Assembly: GCA_021730635.1 (NCBI GenBank)
Contig: JAJNNC010000005.1
Span: 1-64,000 of the forward strand
DNA length: 64,000 bases
Reading direction: 5' to 3'
Source of the DNA: Catalimonadaceae bacterium JC749
Lineage (GTDB): Bacteria; Bacteroidota; Bacteroidia; Cytophagales; Cyclobacteriaceae
In this document: positions 63,022 through 64,000 of the stretch, piece after piece
Layout: each line of letters begins with the position of its first letter
How positions within the stretch are numbered: position 1 is the stretch's first letter
Notes under the pieces: generated by a model
The model's database searches: none
The model's input: only the letters and a program-made list of their open reading frames with translations
What the model was told of the DNA's origin: nothing
Program-made: the position numbers and the translations under genes

Positions 63022-63037
63022 TGTGACAAAAGTCACG
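63022..63037. promoter_or_regulatory. Putative Crp/Fnr-type site 2 (perfect core)
   Basis: TGTGACAAAAGTCACG holds a perfect palindrome GTGAC-AAAA-GTCAC, as in Crp/Fnr-family operators (TGTGA-N6-TCACA, TTGAC-N4-GTCAA). It is centred about 113 bp upstream of the DUF302 start and 60 bp from site 1. Confidence 0.5.
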
Positions 63038-63142
63038 GACATACTGTATTAAAATTTTTAATATAGCAGGGCATCACACTGTTGAGAATCAACAGGCACA
63101 AATGTTTTCGAACAGAGATATACTATTAAAAGAATAAAACAG

Positions 63143-63532
63143 ATGGAATACTACTTCAGCAAAAGACTTTCAGATACCACCTTTGAACAAGCTTTAGAAA
63201 AAGTGGCCGAAGTGCTGAAAACCAGAGGTTTTGGCATACTCACTGAAATCGATGTTCAGGCTACCATGAAAAAGAAACTTGACAAAGACATGAAGGCTTA
63301 TAAAATTCTGGGAGCCTGCAACCCTGTTTTTGCTTATCAGGCCCTGCAGGTAGAAAATAAAATCGGTACGATGTTGCCATGCAACGTGATTGTTCGGGAA
63401 ATGGAGGATGGTTCGATAGAAGTAGCTGCCGTGGATCCGGTCGCTTCTATGCAGGCAGTAGACAATACCGCATTAGCAAACATTGCCGGAGAGGTACAGC
63501 ATCAATTGAAATCAGTAATTGATCAATTGTAA
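63143..63532 (+). CDS. DUF302-domain protein
   Basis: A 129-residue protein without signal peptide, of the DUF302 family: 'YYFSKRLSDTTFEQALEKVA', 'GFGILTEIDVQATMKKKLD', 'KILGACNPVFAYQALQ' and 'LPCNVIVREMEDGSIEVAAV'. The family has a small alpha-beta fold with unknown function and is often beside sulfur and metal-stress genes, as here with rhodanese and DUF2892 proteins. The upstream Crp/Fnr-type site suggests redox or oxygen control. Confidence 0.9.
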   Translation: MEYYFSKRLSDTTFEQALEKVAEVLKTRGFGILTEIDVQATMKKKLDKDMKAYKILGACNPVFAYQALQVENKIGTMLPCNVIVREMEDGSIEVAAVDPVASMQAVDNTALANIAGEVQHQLKSVIDQL

Positions 63533-63615
63533 TAATCTGTGCTTCTGAATATCGCTACTGGCAGTCTGATCCTTAATTATCAATAGGAAAGATATTGCCA
63601 GAAGAGAAAATTATG

Positions 63616-63657
63616 GGCAGTTCCTAAGCAAAGATTCTTAGGAGCTACCCATTTTTA
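63616..63657 (+). terminator. Intrinsic terminator after the DUF302 gene
   Basis: GGGCAGTTCCTAAG (63616-63629) pairs with CTTAGGAGCTACCC (63638-63651) with one mismatch and one G-U pair around an 8-nt loop, followed by ATTTTT. It lies 84 bp after the DUF302 stop. Confidence 0.75.
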
Positions 63658-63793
63658 TGCCTTTCAGGCAGAGGTGCTACTGCTAGACTGATAGGGTGAT
63701 CTGCCGAAGCGTATATTAGTGTAAATCAGTGATGATACTTTATATAGAAAGCCAGACCCACCTTTTGAAATAGCACCATTCATGAGAAAACAT

Positions 63794-64000
63794 TTAATTG
63801 TCTATAAGGATCATTGTATCTTCTTTTAAGGAAAAGTTAAAAAGAAAACCCACCGTGAAACGTTCTTCCGCTTCAATCGTGGCGATGTGATCAGAATTGT
63901 AATTTTGTGTGGCAGGGTGCTGATACTGAAAGTTCAGGGTAAAGTTGTTCCGGAAAATCTGGAGGCCCATTGTGCCAAAAAGGGCGGAACCACCCGTGTT
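63794..64000 (-). CDS. C-terminal part of a beta-barrel-like protein (runs off right edge)
   Basis: The frame is open for 68 codons from the right edge to the stop at 63794-63796. It reads like the end of an outer-membrane barrel or transporter: alternating strands ('GTMGLQIFRNNFTLNFQYQH', 'ERFTVGFLFNFSL') and a charged tail. Such 'transporter' barrels are common in Bacteroidota, but the family cannot be fixed from this fragment. The start lies beyond the window. Confidence 0.6.
   Translation of the reverse strand, partial: NTGGSALFGTMGLQIFRNNFTLNFQYQHPATQNYNSDHIATIEAEERFTVGFLFNFSLKEDTMILIDN

Larger units (their letters stand above)
62803..63142. other. Divergent region between rhodanese and DUF302 genes
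   Basis: A 340-bp gap between divergent genes. It holds the two Crp/Fnr-like sites listed separately and an AT-rich palindrome (TATTAAAATTTTTAATA, 63048-63064) near the DUF302 start. I see no gene. Confidence 0.5.

Overview
The window looks like chromosome from a Bacteroidota bacterium, most likely a marine-type member of the Cytophagales. The reasons are a SusC/SusD pair run by an ECF sigma/FecR switch, a giant adhesin with a gliding-motility (type IX type-B) C-terminus next to PorP/SprF and OmpA genes, many exported proteins and lipoproteins, two formylglycine sulfatases, and weak or absent Shine-Dalgarno sites. I cannot name the genus. I saw no rRNA, tRNA, intact insertion sequence or CRISPR array.

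Region 1 (1-9 kb): an ECF-like sigma factor and a single-pass membrane partner, then an exported ankyrin/TPR/CHAT protease-like protein divergent from an exported caspase-fold (C14) protein with a DUF4384-like tail, then a small beta-barrel protein. The sigma, CHAT and caspase genes together resemble a stress or defence module, but its function is not shown by sequence.

Region 2 (9-12.3 kb): a DUF3857/transglutaminase-like membrane protein and a 725-bp gap holding a decayed tyrosine-recombinase tail.

Region 3 (12.3-25.3 kb): a co-directional ten-gene catabolic cluster with two Tat-exported Gfo/Idh/MocA proteins, an enolase-superfamily protein, a cupredoxin protein, an NHL/sorbosone-dehydrogenase-like lipoprotein, two S1 sulfatases, an Nramp-fold transporter lacking its metal-binding residues, an NAD-epimerase-fold protein and a DapA-family aldolase/dehydratase. 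It reads as uptake and breakdown of a sulfated sugar or sugar acid. It ends at a nested-hairpin bidirectional terminator.

Region 4 (25.4-38.5 kb, minus strand): a type IX-linked triad of a 3321-residue tandem-repeat adhesin, PorP/SprF, and a TPR/PD40/OmpA protein.

Region 5 (38.9-51 kb): two NTF2-fold proteins with an FMN reductase (minus strand), divergent from a polysaccharide-utilisation-type locus: ECF sigma, FecR, STN-containing SusC, SusD, a small lipoprotein, and an unusual fusion of a glycosidase-like barrel with an FGE-like (SUMF1) domain.

Region 6 (51-64 kb): a cobalamin riboswitch ahead of metE, small genes (CWC zinc-binding-type protein, Cys-less LOV-like PAS protein, acyl-CoA thioesterase), a ChaN-like protein, an iron-uptake pair (TonB siderophore receptor and PepSY reductase-like protein) with two Fur-type palindromes, and a cluster of DUF2892 protein, sterol-desaturase-family protein, rhodanese (frameshifted) and DUF302 protein with Crp/Fnr-type sites. 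A beta-barrel-like gene runs off the right edge.
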